DNA of 37,678 nucleotides from an uncultured Bradyrhizobium sp. GTDB taxonomy: Bacteria; Pseudomonadota; Alphaproteobacteria; Rhizobiales; Xanthobacteraceae. This document shows, one piece after another, positions 30,054-37,678 of this stretch. Position numbers and translations under genes: made by a program. The notes beneath the pieces were generated by a model. It saw only the letters and a program-made list of their open reading frames with translations, did no database searches and had not been told where the DNA came from. The first letter of the stretch is position 1. Every line of letters begins with the position of its first letter. The stretch is from contig NZ_CAKZHY010000104.1 of assembly GCF_936928535.1 (NCBI RefSeq), forward strand, positions 1 to 37,678, written 5' to 3'.

Positions 30054-30448
30054 TTCAACAATTCCCTGAATTCGGTTGGCACGCTCGCGCCGCGAAGCCC
30101 GCCTGCTTCTGTCACAGTAGCCCAGGCGCGCTGCTCGAAGCCGCTCGCAACCTGCATGTTTCCGACCGACAGCTTGTAGTCGATTCGAAACCGTCGCTCT
30201 TGCCACTCGGCCACTTCTGCGCGGATCACCAGCTCGTCGTCGTAGCGGCCGGGCCCCGTGAACTCGGCGCCGACATTGACGAGCGGCGTGACGCTGTTGA
30301 AGCGCCGTTTGAGCTCGCGCTGGCCCAATCCGTGTGTGCGCAACCAGCGCTGATAGGTGCAGTCGAGCCAGTAGAAGTAATTGGGATAAAAGACGATTCC
30401 GGCTTCGTCGCAATCGCCCCACTCGATCGTGAAAGCTGTTTCAAACAT
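30050..30448 (-). CDS. Acyl-CoA thioesterase, 4-hydroxybenzoyl-CoA thioesterase family
   Basis: The 132-residue hotdog-fold protein starts MFETAFTIEWGDCDEAGIVFYPNYF. The WGDCDEAGIVFYPNYFYWLD segment holds the active-site Asp (residue 16 region) of the 4-hydroxybenzoyl-CoA thioesterase group. A conserved EFTGPGRYDDELVIRAEV strand follows. In this context the likely role is release of gentisate from gentisyl-CoA after ring hydroxylation, or removal of stalled aryl-CoA. That is inferred from the neighbouring aryl-CoA ligase, aryl-CoA hydroxylase and gentisate dioxygenase. It is divergent from the hydroxylase and coupled to the regulator through an ATGA overlap. Confidence 0.85.
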   Translation of the reverse strand: MFETAFTIEWGDCDEAGIVFYPNYFYWLDCTYQRWLRTHGLGQRELKRRFNSVTPLVNVGAEFTGPGRYDDELVIRAEVAEWQERRFRIDYKLSVGNMQVASGFEQRAWATVTEAGGLRGASVPTEFRELLK

Positions 30449-30518
30449 CCAAGAATCCTACCGCCTTCGATGCCGGACCGAAGCTTCTCCGGCCTCTATA
30501 TTCCCTATAATAAAAATA

Positions 30519-30578
30519 ATTCCTCACAGCGCAAAGAAAGATATTGCATATCAGGAAATAGATTGTACCGTGAGGAAT
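30519..30578. promoter_or_regulatory. Inverted repeat in the divergent control region, possible IclR operator
   Basis: ATTCCTCAC at 30519-30527 and GTGAGGAAT at 30570-30578 are perfect inverted nine-base arms 42 bases apart. They lie in a region clearly richer in A and T than its surroundings (about 30500-30560). The region separates the thioesterase-regulator pair from the catabolic operon. Paired arms spaced about five helical turns centre to centre could bind a regulator tetramer. No clear -35/-10 could be assigned. Confidence 0.5.
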
Positions 30579-30610
30579 AAGAAGCGAGAAAGTCAGGGAA
30601 GGGAAAAGTC

Positions 30611-31789
30611 ATGCGGCTTGGTCGCATTGCTGTGCTGGGAGGCGGTCCTGCGGGGCTGTATTTCGCCGCGCTCTGGAAGCGTCGGCATCCCGAGGCTCAC
30701 GTCGATGTCTTCGAGCAGAATCCGGAAGGCGCGACCTGGGGATTCGGTGTCGTCTTCTCCGACAAGGCGCTCGATTTCCTTCGCGCTGACGATCCGGAAA
30801 CCGAGCAAGCCGTATCAGTGCGCATGGAGACGTGGCGCGACATCACGCTGGTGCATCGCGGCGAGCGCGTCGTGCTTGATGGCGTCGGCTTCTCCGCGGT
30901 CGGACGGCTCGATTTCATCACGCAGCTGACCGGGCGCGCCCGGTCCGCCGGCGCGAATCTCCATTTCGGCAAGATCGTCCGCTCCCTCGATGAGCTCGCG
31001 GGCCACGATCTGATCGTTGCCGCCGACGGAGTGAACTCACTGGTGCGAAGAACCTATGAAGGCGACTTCAAGACCTCGCTTTCCTACGACGACAACAAGT
31101 TTGCCTGGTACGGCACCACCAAGCGTTTCGAGACGTTGACGCAAACGTTCGTCGAAACCGAGTTCGGCAGCTTCAACGCGCATCATTATCGTTACTCGCC
31201 GACGATGAGCACGTTCATCGTCGAATGCGATCGCGCCACCTGGCTGCGCGCCGGCTTCGCCGAGAAGAGCGAGCAAGAGAGCAAGGCGCTGTGCGAGAAG
31301 GTGTTCGCCGACACGCTCGAAGGGCATCCGCTCGTCAACAACAAGTCGGTCTGGCGGAATTTCCCCTGGCTGTGGAACGATCGCTGGTCTCACCGCAACA
31401 TGGTGCTCGTCGGTGACGCGCTCCATACCGCGCATTTCTCGATCGGATCCGGCACGCGCCTTGCGCTCGAGGACGTCATCGCCCTCGTGGGCGCGCTGGA
31501 CGGTGAACCAAATCATCTGCGCCGCGCGCTCGAAAGCTATGAGGCCGCGCGCCGCCCGGCGGTGGAGAAGCTGGTCAAGGCCGCAAAAACCAGCGCAGCC
31601 TGGTACGAAAGTTTCGGCGAGTACATGAAGCTGAAGCCGCTGGAGTTCGGCTACAGCTACATCACCCGCTCGGGGCGGATCGACGACAATCAGCTCCGCG
31701 CCATGTCGCCGCGCTTCATGGCGCGCTACGACGCGCAGTCTCCGATCCCCGGCACATCGGCGCGAGTCAAGGAGCACGCCCATGACTGA
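30611..31789 (+). CDS. FAD-dependent salicylyl-CoA 5-hydroxylase-like monooxygenase
   Basis: The 392-residue flavoprotein monooxygenase has the dinucleotide motif VLGGGPAGLYFA (G10-G15), the ribose-binding acid in DVFEQN, and the second FAD motif GDALHTAHFSIGSGTRLALED near residue 270. Sequence character (RDITLVHRGERVVLDGVGFS, NFPWLWNDRW) matches enzymes that hydroxylate aryl-CoA thioesters, such as salicylyl-CoA 5-hydroxylase (SdgC of Streptomyces) and the monooxygenase half of anthraniloyl-CoA monooxygenase/reductase. It lacks the old-yellow-enzyme half of the longer fused forms, which argues for the simple hydroxylase. Neighbouring ligase and gentisate genes point to salicylyl-CoA to gentisyl-CoA. 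It overlaps the ligase by eight bases. A different ortho-substituted benzoyl-CoA cannot be excluded. Confidence 0.82.
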   Translation: MRLGRIAVLGGGPAGLYFAALWKRRHPEAHVDVFEQNPEGATWGFGVVFSDKALDFLRADDPETEQAVSVRMETWRDITLVHRGERVVLDGVGFSAVGRLDFITQLTGRARSAGANLHFGKIVRSLDELAGHDLIVAADGVNSLVRRTYEGDFKTSLSYDDNKFAWYGTTKRFETLTQTFVETEFGSFNAHHYRYSPTMSTFIVECDRATWLRAGFAEKSEQESKALCEKVFADTLEGHPLVNNKSVWRNFPWLWNDRWSHRNMVLVGDALHTAHFSIGSGTRLALEDVIALVGALDGEPNHLRRALESYEAARRPAVEKLVKAAKTSAAWYESFGEYMKLKPLEFGYSYITRSGRIDDNQLRAMSPRFMARYDAQSPIPGTSARVKEHAHD

Positions 31790-33440
31790 TGGAATCGACC
31801 AAGCGCTCGTGACCGCGATCGTGGACCGCGTACCTGAGGATGCTCCCGGGGCGCTGGAGATCGGCTTCGAAATCGCCGAGCGCTACAACGCCAGCGAGAT
31901 CCTGTTCGACAATCTTAGGGCGGGTCGTGCCGACAAGATCGCGATCTATGCTGCAACTGGTAACGCCAGCTGCGGCGAGCTCTGCGCCAGGGCCGCGCAA
32001 TGCGGCAACGCACTTGCCTCGCTCGGGCTGCGCCGCGGCGATCGCGTGCTGCTCCTGCTGAACGACACGGCATCTTACCCCGCGGTGTTCTTCGGTGCCG
32101 TCCGCGCGGGCTTCGTGCCGATGCTGATCAACACGTTGTCGCCGAAGGATCTCATCGGCTTCTATTTGCAGGACTCGTCCGCGCCGGTTGCGGTGATCGA
32201 TGCCGAATACGCTGCGCTGTTCGAACAGGAGACGATCGCACCAACGCAGCTGCGCACCCTTGTCGTACTCAACGGCGAGGCCAAAGGCGAAAAGGGCGAA
32301 TCCCCGGTCAGGATGATCAATGGCGACCAATGGTTCGCGCAGTTTCGCAGCGAGCTCGACGCCGCGCCTACGCGGCGCGACGACATGGCGTTCTGGATGT
32401 ACAGCTCGGGCAGCACCGGCCGGCCGAAAGGCATCGTGCATCTCCAGCACGACATGGACTACACGGCGAAGAGTTTTGGCAGCCACATTCTTGATATCAG
32501 CGAGCACGATATCTGCTTCTCCGTGCCGAAAATCTTCTTTGCCTATGGCTTTGGCAATTCGATCTCGTTCCCGTTCTCGGTCGGTGCGTCCTCGGTTCTG
32601 CTGGCCGGGCGGCCCGAGCCGGCCGCGGTGCTCGATATGATCGCGCGGTTCAAGCCGACGCTCTTCTTCGGCCTGCCGACGCTCTACAACGCGATGCTCA
32701 ATCACCCGCGGATCGAGACCGCCGATCTGTCCAGCGTGCGCCTCTGTCTCTCGGCTGCCGAAGTGCTGTCGCAGGACATTTTCAACGACTGGAAGCGGCG
32801 CTTCGGCCTCGAGATCGTCGAAGGTCTCGGATCGACTGAAGCCTTGCACATCTATCTCTCGAACACGCCCGCGCAGAAGAAGACCGGCGCGGCCGGCAAG
32901 CGCGTTCCCGGCTACGAGATCCGGCTGACAACGCCCGAGGGCGAGCCGGTCGCGCAGGGACAGGAAGGCGTGATGTGGGTCCGTGCACACTCCAACGCGC
33001 CTTGCTACTGGAACAGGCCGGACAAGACCGCGCAGACCATGCGCGAGGAGGGGTGGATATGGACCGGCGACCGGCTGGTTGAGGATGCCGATGGCTTCTA
33101 CACCTTTGTCGGGCGCGTCGACGACCTCATCAAGGTCAGCGGCCAGTGGATCTACCCACTCGAGATCGAGCTTTGCCTGTCGGAGCACCCGGCGATCCGC
33201 GAATGTGCTGTCCTCGGCCTCGAGCTGCCCGATCGCCGCATGACGACGAAAGCATTCATCACTCTTCGTGATGGTTATGCGCCAAGCGAAACGCTGACCC
33301 GAGAGCTCCACGATTTCGTCAAGTCGAAGCTGCTGCCGTTCAAATATCCGCGCCTGGTCGAATACCGGCCCGAATTGCCGAAAACCGGAACGGGCAAGAT
33401 CGATCGGCAGAAGCTGCGCAGCGCGCCAGCGGACGCCTGA
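31782..33440 (+). CDS. Aryl-CoA ligase (benzoate/salicylate-CoA ligase family)
   Basis: This 552-residue AMP-forming ligase would activate the aromatic acid to its CoA thioester. The phosphate-binding loop YSSGSTGRPKGIVH lies at residues 207-220. VEGLGSTEALHIYLSN is the substrate/adenylate motif of benzoate-CoA ligases, WIWTGDRLVEDADGFYTFVGRVDD the hinge region, and the catalytic lysine is in KTGTGKIDRQKLR near residue 541. Overall length and patterns are those of the benzoate-CoA ligase branch (BadA/BclA). In context salicylate is the most likely substrate. It shares eight bases with the hydroxylase gene. The transporter follows after about 64 bases. Confidence 0.88.
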   Translation: MTDGIDQALVTAIVDRVPEDAPGALEIGFEIAERYNASEILFDNLRAGRADKIAIYAATGNASCGELCARAAQCGNALASLGLRRGDRVLLLLNDTASYPAVFFGAVRAGFVPMLINTLSPKDLIGFYLQDSSAPVAVIDAEYAALFEQETIAPTQLRTLVVLNGEAKGEKGESPVRMINGDQWFAQFRSELDAAPTRRDDMAFWMYSSGSTGRPKGIVHLQHDMDYTAKSFGSHILDISEHDICFSVPKIFFAYGFGNSISFPFSVGASSVLLAGRPEPAAVLDMIARFKPTLFFGLPTLYNAMLNHPRIETADLSSVRLCLSAAEVLSQDIFNDWKRRFGLEIVEGLGSTEALHIYLSNTPAQKKTGAAGKRVPGYEIRLTTPEGEPVAQGQEGVMWVRAHSNAPCYWNRPDKTAQTMREEGWIWTGDRLVEDADGFYTFVGRVDDLIKVSGQWIYPLEIELCLSEHPAIRECAVLGLELPDRRMTTKAFITLRDGYAPSETLTRELHDFVKSKLLPFKYPRLVEYRPELPKTGTGKIDRQKLRSAPADA

Positions 33441-33504
33441 GCGCGGCCTGCCTTCTACGCGCATTGTCACTGCCTCAGCAAACCCAAGCTCATTGCAGTT
33501 CGTG

Positions 33505-34860
33505 ATGTCGCCTGCGAAGACGATCGACGTGACTGAAGTTATCGAACAGGCGCGGTTCGGGCGCCTCCAGCTCCTGATCCTCGTTCTCTGCGCCTGGATT
33601 GCCATGCTCGATGGCTTCGACACCCAGGCCATCGCCTACGTCGCGCCCGTCATTGCCGAGCAATGGGGGATCGCGATGGCGGGCTTCGGACCGATCTTCG
33701 GTGCGGGCCTCGCCGGCCTCACGGTCGGCGCTTTCATCCTGAGCCCGGCGGCCGATCGGTTCGGCCGCAAGAAGGTGATCCTGCTATCGGTGCTGCTGTT
33801 CGGCATCTTCGCAGCCGTCACGGCGCGGGCGACCACGCTGAACGAGCTCCTGGCCTATCGTTTCCTGACGGGTCTCGGCCTCGGCGGCGCCATGCCCAAC
33901 ATCATCGCGCTGACCAGCGAATATGCGCCGAAGCGGATGCGCGCGCTGCTGATCGCCATCATGTTCTGCGGCTTTCCGCTGGGTTCGACCATCGGCGGCG
34001 TCATCAGCGCGCCGTTAATCGCTGCGCAAGGCTGGCAGTCGGTCTTCCTCGTCGGCGGCATCCTGCCGCTCGCGACCCTGGTTGTTCTCACCATCTGGCT
34101 GCCCGAGTCGATCCGTTTCCTGATGACGCGCAGCGTTGCGGACGAGCGAATCGCAAAGCTTCTGACAAGGCTCGACCCGAGCATTTCGCAGGTGGCCGAA
34201 AATCGCTATGTCATGCGGTCCTCGCAGGTATCAGGCTTCCCCGTGGCAAAGCTTCTCGCCGAAGGCCGCGCATCTATGACGCTGCTGCTCTGGGTCGCAT
34301 TCTTCATGAACCTGCTCGTCATGTACTTCCTCGTGAACTGGATGCCCTCGCTGCTCAAGGCGAGCGGCCTGCCACTCAACATCGCGATCCTCTCGACGGC
34401 GGTGCTCAACGCCGGAGGCGTCGTCGGTGCAATCGTGCTCGGCCGCTTCGTCGATCGGCTCGATCCCTATCTGGTGCTCGGCGGCGCTTATTCGGCCTCC
34501 GCACTCTTCATCGCTGGCATCGCATTCGGTTCGTCCAATGTCTGGACCCTGATGATTGCGACCTTCCTTGCCGGCTTCGGCGTCGTCGGCGCGCAGATCG
34601 GCATGAACGCGCTTGCCGCCAGCCTCTACCCGACCGAGATCCGCTCCACCGGAGTGGGCTGGGCGCTCGGCGTCGGTCGCATCGGATCGATCATCGGGCC
34701 GGTCGCCGGAGGCGCTCTGCTCGGCTTCGGGTGGACTGCGCAGTCCGTCGTGCTGACGGCGGCGGCGCCGGCCCTGCTGGCGGGCCTTGCGGTAATCGCC
34801 CTTCGCAAGCGCGAGCCGTCGCTCAGGCTCGTGCCTTCGGTCGCAACGCTTCATCACTAA
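33505..34860 (+). CDS. Aromatic acid:proton symporter, MFS (AAHS family)
   Basis: This major-facilitator transporter of 451 residues has 12 predicted membrane helices. LDGFDTQAIAYVAP near residues 36-49 carries the acidic DGFD motif characteristic of aromatic acid:H+ symporters. The loop 2-3 signature lies at SPAADRFGRKKV and a matching motif at LGRFVDRLDPY in the second half. It would import the aromatic acid used by the operon. The ATG at 33505 is chosen over in-frame TTG 33493 and GTG 33502; none has a good ribosome-binding site, so the start is uncertain by a few residues. The dioxygenase gene starts 14 bases after its stop. Confidence 0.88.
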   Translation: MSPAKTIDVTEVIEQARFGRLQLLILVLCAWIAMLDGFDTQAIAYVAPVIAEQWGIAMAGFGPIFGAGLAGLTVGAFILSPAADRFGRKKVILLSVLLFGIFAAVTARATTLNELLAYRFLTGLGLGGAMPNIIALTSEYAPKRMRALLIAIMFCGFPLGSTIGGVISAPLIAAQGWQSVFLVGGILPLATLVVLTIWLPESIRFLMTRSVADERIAKLLTRLDPSISQVAENRYVMRSSQVSGFPVAKLLAEGRASMTLLLWVAFFMNLLVMYFLVNWMPSLLKASGLPLNIAILSTAVLNAGGVVGAIVLGRFVDRLDPYLVLGGAYSASALFIAGIAFGSSNVWTLMIATFLAGFGVVGAQIGMNALAASLYPTEIRSTGVGWALGVGRIGSIIGPVAGGALLGFGWTAQSVVLTAAAPALLAGLAVIALRKREPSLRLVPSVATLHH

Positions 34861-34874
34861 AAGCGAGACAGACA

Positions 34875-35951
34875 ATGTCAGAGCAAGCCATCATGGCGCC
34901 CACCGCCGACACACCGGAGCGGCGCGCCTTCTACGACAAGATCGACAAGAACAACCTCACGGCGCTGTGGCTGTCGCTGGCCGATCTCGTGACGCCGGAG
35001 CCGCGGAGCGCGTGTCGTCCCGCATCGTGGCGGTTCGACGAGATCCGCGCCTACATGCTGGAGGCGGGCGGTCTCATCACCGCAAAGGAAGCCGAGCGGC
35101 GCGTTCTCGTCCTCGAGAATCCAGGTCTGCGCGGTCAATCCAAGATCACGACGGATCTCTATGCCGGCGTGCAGCTCGTCATGCCGGGCGAAATTGCACC
35201 GGCCCATCGCCACACACAGTCTGCGCTCCGCTTCATCCTCGAGGGCGAGGGCGCCTACACGGCAGTGAACGGCGAACGCACGATGATGCATGAGGGCGAC
35301 TTCATCATCACGCCGCCCTGGGCCTGGCACGATCACGGCAATCCGAGTGACGATCCGGTGTTCTGGCTCGACGGTCTCGACATTCCCGTCATTCAGATGC
35401 TGGATGCTTCCTTCGCCGAACATCTCGACGTCGACGAGCAGCCGATCACCCGTCCGGTCGGCGACAGCGATGCCCGCTACGGCCATAATCTGCTTCCGGT
35501 CGATCACAGGGGCAGCGGCGGCACCTCGCCGGTGTTCAATTATCCCTATGCACGAACCCGCGAGGCACTCGAGCGCCTGCGACGCGCCGCCGCCTGGGAC
35601 GCCTGCCACGGTCTCAAGATGCGCTACACCAATCCGATCACCGGCAATCACGCCATGGCCACCATGGCGACCTTCATCCAGCTCCTGCCGAAGGATTTTG
35701 CGACGGCAGCTTACCGTTCGACCGACGCGACCGTGTTCGTGCCGATCGAAGGCAAGGGTCGCAGCGTGATCTCGTCGCGATCCGGCGAGGATATCGTCGT
35801 CGAGTGGGGCAAGCGCGACATCTTCGTGGTGCCGTCCTGGCATCGCGTACGTCATGAAGCCTCCGGCGGCGACGCCGTGATCTTCTCCTATTCCGATCGA
35901 CCCATTCAGGAAGCCCTGCATCTTTTCAGAGAGGACCGCGGCAATGCTTGA
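34875..35951 (+). CDS. Gentisate 1,2-dioxygenase
   Basis: Gentisate 1,2-dioxygenase opens gentisate to maleylpyruvate using Fe(II) and oxygen. The 358-residue bicupin has the iron-binding set His111, His113 and His152 (APAHRHTQSALRF, TPPWAWHDHG), followed by the conserved PVFWLDGLDIP and the linker TSPVFNYPYARTREALERL. The second cupin (YTNPITGNHAMATMATFIQL to the C-terminus) retains the fold. Length is typical. The ATG at 34875 has only AGACAGAC-type bases upstream; the frame extends far into the transporter gene but that part is a shadow. The last eight bases overlap the hydrolase gene. Confidence 0.92.
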   Translation: MSEQAIMAPTADTPERRAFYDKIDKNNLTALWLSLADLVTPEPRSACRPASWRFDEIRAYMLEAGGLITAKEAERRVLVLENPGLRGQSKITTDLYAGVQLVMPGEIAPAHRHTQSALRFILEGEGAYTAVNGERTMMHEGDFIITPPWAWHDHGNPSDDPVFWLDGLDIPVIQMLDASFAEHLDVDEQPITRPVGDSDARYGHNLLPVDHRGSGGTSPVFNYPYARTREALERLRRAAAWDACHGLKMRYTNPITGNHAMATMATFIQLLPKDFATAAYRSTDATVFVPIEGKGRSVISSRSGEDIVVEWGKRDIFVVPSWHRVRHEASGGDAVIFSYSDRPIQEALHLFREDRGNA

Positions 35952-36651
35952 TACCGTTATTCGCTCGGATTTTGTCCTGTCACCGCCGCCGCAGGCGTCG
36001 GTCGCGGTCCACAATGCGTCGGCGCGCTTTCCGGTGCGCCGGATCATCTGCGTCGGCCGCAATTACGCGGCGCATGCACGTGAGATGGGGCGCGATCCCG
36101 ATCGCGAGCCGCCGTTCTTCTTCCTGAAGCCCGCGGATACGGTCGTGGACGACGGCGCGACCGTTCCCTATCCGCCGCTGACCAACAATTTCCACTACGA
36201 GATCGAGTTGATCGTTGCGATCGGGCAGGGCGGCACTGACATCCCCGTCGCGCGCGCGCTCGATCACGTCTGGGGCTACGGCGTCGGCATTGATCTGACC
36301 CGTCGCGATCTGCAGCTTCAGGCCCGCGAGCAGGGCCGTCCCTGGGATTGGGGCAAGGGTTTCGACCTCTCGGCGCCGATCGCGCCGCTGCGGCCGGTCT
36401 CGGAGGTCGGGCACCCCGGCAACGGGCGTATCTGGCTCGCCGTCGACGGCGTGACCAAGCAGGACTCCGACATCGCAAAGCTGATCTGGCCCGTGCCCGA
36501 TATCATCTCGATCTGTTCGCGGTCGATGGCGCTCAAACCCGGCGATATCATCATGACGGGGACGCCGGAAGGCGTCGGCCCCGTGCAGCGCGGCCAAATC
36601 ATGACCGGCGGCATCGACGGGATCGGCGAAATCAGGATCGCCGTCGAATAG
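35944..36651 (+). CDS. Fumarylacetoacetate hydrolase-family enzyme (fumarylpyruvate hydrolase)
   Basis: The 235-residue protein is a member of the fumarylacetoacetase C-terminal fold and would cleave fumarylpyruvate (or maleylpyruvate directly) to pyruvate and a C4 diacid. Metal-binding and catalytic patterns are CVGRNYAAHAREMG, PPFFFLKPADTVV, FHYEIELIVAIGQGG (Glu pair), WGYGVGIDLTRRDLQ and TGTPEGVGPVQRG. It overlaps gentisate dioxygenase by eight bases, consistent with the next step in the pathway. No maleylpyruvate isomerase gene is present in the window, so either isomerisation is encoded elsewhere or this enzyme takes the cis isomer. Confidence 0.88.
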   Translation: MLDTVIRSDFVLSPPPQASVAVHNASARFPVRRIICVGRNYAAHAREMGRDPDREPPFFFLKPADTVVDDGATVPYPPLTNNFHYEIELIVAIGQGGTDIPVARALDHVWGYGVGIDLTRRDLQLQAREQGRPWDWGKGFDLSAPIAPLRPVSEVGHPGNGRIWLAVDGVTKQDSDIAKLIWPVPDIISICSRSMALKPGDIIMTGTPEGVGPVQRGQIMTGGIDGIGEIRIAVE

Positions 36652-37100
36652 CTCGATGTCGGCTTTTGACGGACTGCCAAAGCGGTCCATCGCCGAGAGC
36701 AGTGTCGCTGCGGCGCATCCTTCGAGACGCCCGCCTCTGGCGGGCCCTCAGGATGAGGGCGGAGCGTGTGGCTGCAGTTTCAGCGGGCGCCGTTGCAGCT
36801 TAGCCTCATCCTGAGGAGACTGCTGGAAGCGGTCGTCTCGAAGGACGAGGCGTGCGCGCAGGTCGCTCAAGAAGCTCATATCCGATAGCCCTGCCGTCGA
36901 GAGTCAGACGGCCCCCGATAAGGAAAAGAGGGCTTCGGAAATAGTGGGTCTAGCGATGTAGCGGACCCCTACCATCAATCCCCAGCGATCCCATCTGATA
37001 GCGCAGGTGTCCGCAGCCGAGCCCGATGGCACGTGCCGGCTCTGCGGAATGCGCCTCGCCTGCGGTCGAGGCAACGCGCCGTAAGGGGGAGGGAGCCGAC
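36652..37100. other. 449-base gap holding an intergenic palindromic repeat
   Basis: Apart from the repeat pair (36716-36850) and the leader of the VOC gene, I see no gene. Open frames are short or antisense. The stretch 36851-37084 shows no promoter I can name. Confidence 0.4.
36716..36850. repeat. Pair of inverted intergenic palindromic repeat units
   Basis: Unit one (36716-36758) runs from CATCCTTCGAGACG through a seven-base hairpin (GCCCGCC at 36729-36735, GGCGGGC at 36739-36745) to CCTCAGGATGAGG. Unit two (36804-36850) is the same type inverted, CCTCATCCTGAGGAG to GTCTCGAAGGACGAGG. The two ends are reverse complements of each other. This CATCCTTCGAGACG/CCTCAGGATGAGG form is, from memory, abundant between genes in Bradyrhizobium and Rhodopseudomonas. 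It may also act as transcript end for the preceding operon. Confidence 0.75.
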
Positions 37101-37502
37101 ATGGTCAAGGGTCTGCCGAGCGACGTCGAAGTCATCACGCTGTTCGTCGACGACATCACGTCGTCGAAGGCGTTCTACGGCAAGGTTTTCGCAGCCGAGA
37201 CCGTTTGGGAGGATACCGTCTCGTCCGTGCTGAAATTCGGCGGCCTCCTGATCAATCTTCTCGACATCTCCCAGGCGCCTCCGCTGGTCACACCAATCCC
37301 GGTGGGACCGTCGTCCGCAGGGGCCCGCGCACTGCTCACGATCAGGGTGGCCGACGTCGACGCGGTGTGCGCCGCGCTCCGGGCGATCGGCGTCGATCTG
37401 CTCAATGGCCCGATCGACCGTCCCTGGGGACGACGAACCGCGGCCTTCGCCGACCCCTCGGGGCATGTCTGGGAGATCGCGCAGGTGATCGGGCGGGCGT
37501 AG
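37101..37502 (+). CDS. VOC-superfamily (glyoxalase/dioxygenase-like) protein
   Basis: The 133-residue protein has the paired beta-alpha-beta-beta-beta modules of the VOC fold: VITLFVDDITSSKAFYGKVF at the start, then LLTIRVADVDAVCAALRAIG, and RTAAFADPSGHVWEIAQ at the end. The terminal HVWEIA glutamate is a typical metal ligand. The ATG at 37101 follows GGGGGAGGG at 37085-37093; an earlier in-frame ATG at 37026 lacks such a site. Substrate unknown; members include glyoxalase, extradiol dioxygenases and resistance proteins. It stands alone downstream of the repeats and probably is not part of the gentisate operon. Confidence 0.8.
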   Translation: MVKGLPSDVEVITLFVDDITSSKAFYGKVFAAETVWEDTVSSVLKFGGLLINLLDISQAPPLVTPIPVGPSSAGARALLTIRVADVDAVCAALRAIGVDLLNGPIDRPWGRRTAAFADPSGHVWEIAQVIGRA

Positions 37503-37570
37503 GCCGTAGGAGGGGGCGAGCACTTGGATTCATCAACACCCGTTCCTCGCTGAAGCATGATGGCTCTCGT

Positions 37571-37599
37571 TCCGCCTTTGCCTTGCAAGCTACGGCGGA
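37571..37599. repeat. Imperfect palindrome of an intergenic repeat type
   Basis: TCCGCC at 37571-37576 pairs with GGCGGA at 37594-37599, with an inner TTGC/GCAA arm. The wording GCTACGGCGGACAAGTCG resembles repeated intergenic sequence known to me from Bradyrhizobium. Beyond it, to 37678, I see no gene. Confidence 0.4.
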
Positions 37600-37678
37600 C
37601 AAGTCGCGTTACCCATCCTGTATACTAGGGTCTGTACCTAATTAGCGATCTCTGATTCCGTCGCACGGAGTTGATTCG

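Noticed and set aside
33663..34874. Upstream extension of the gentisate dioxygenase frame
   Set aside because: The extra 400 codons lie inside the transporter gene in another frame and have shadow composition; the known family begins near the ATG at 34875.
1..37678. CRISPR arrays, tRNA, rRNA, phage or toxin-antitoxin genes
   Set aside because: I saw no regularly spaced direct repeats, no tRNA-like cloverleaf with a TTCGANNC arm in an intergenic site, and no phage or toxin-antitoxin type proteins.
37629..37678. Possible start of another insertion sequence (GGGTCTGTACCTAATTAG)
   Set aside because: The form resembles some IS5-group ends, but the window stops before any transposase or second repeat can be seen.

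Overview
The window looks like chromosomal DNA of a GC-rich alphaproteobacterium, most likely Bradyrhizobium or a close relative. This rests on protein character (FdhD/YdeP pair, ISL3-type transposase, salicylate-CoA catabolism), codon use, the intergenic repeat type, and repeated GGAAC-N17-GTT promoters typical of the alphaproteobacterial general stress sigma factor EcfG. No database search was run, so the genus is an inference.

Layout. 1-2380: small stress-type genes: a frameshifted short gene, a small hypothetical protein, a 50-residue zinc-ribbon protein, an exported PepSY-like protein and a glycine-rich membrane protein. 2990-6256: fdhD, divergent from a YdeP-like molybdopterin oxidoreductase. 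6410-10145: a three-gene membrane dehydrogenase (small subunit, GMC flavoprotein, triheme cytochrome c). 10149-13983 (minus): a cytochrome c oxidase operon (small membrane protein, caa3-type subunit II, A2-type subunit I, subunits III and IV). 14103-21131 (plus): a complete alternative complex III operon, actABCDEF. 21091-21945 (minus): a SCO-type copper chaperone. 22050-25930: a class II UvrA paralog, a YciE/YciF-type ferritin-like protein and a cysteine hydrolase. 25931-28920: an oxalate-decarboxylase-like pseudogene with three frameshifts, then an ISL3-family insertion sequence. 29208-36651: an IclR regulator and thioesterase divergent from a salicylate (or related aromatic acid) operon running via CoA thioesters and gentisate. 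37101-37502: a VOC-family protein after an intergenic palindromic repeat.

How the genes may work together. The oxidoreductases of the first 22 kb make up most of an electron transport chain. Flavin dehydrogenase electrons could go to its cytochrome c or to quinone. Alternative complex III would oxidise quinol, and the caa3-type oxidase would reduce oxygen, with SCO helping to load copper. The recurring promoter is the main observation. GGAAC-N17-GTT lies just upstream of the PepSY gene, the YdeP-like gene, the dehydrogenase operon and uvrA. It also lies in a palindromic two-way form between yciF and the hydrolase. A mirror-symmetric variant with ATTGTC at the -10 position separates the complex III and oxidase operons. 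I infer that the left two thirds of the window is a stress-induced respiration, protection and repair island. The right third is a separate aromatic-acid catabolic module.
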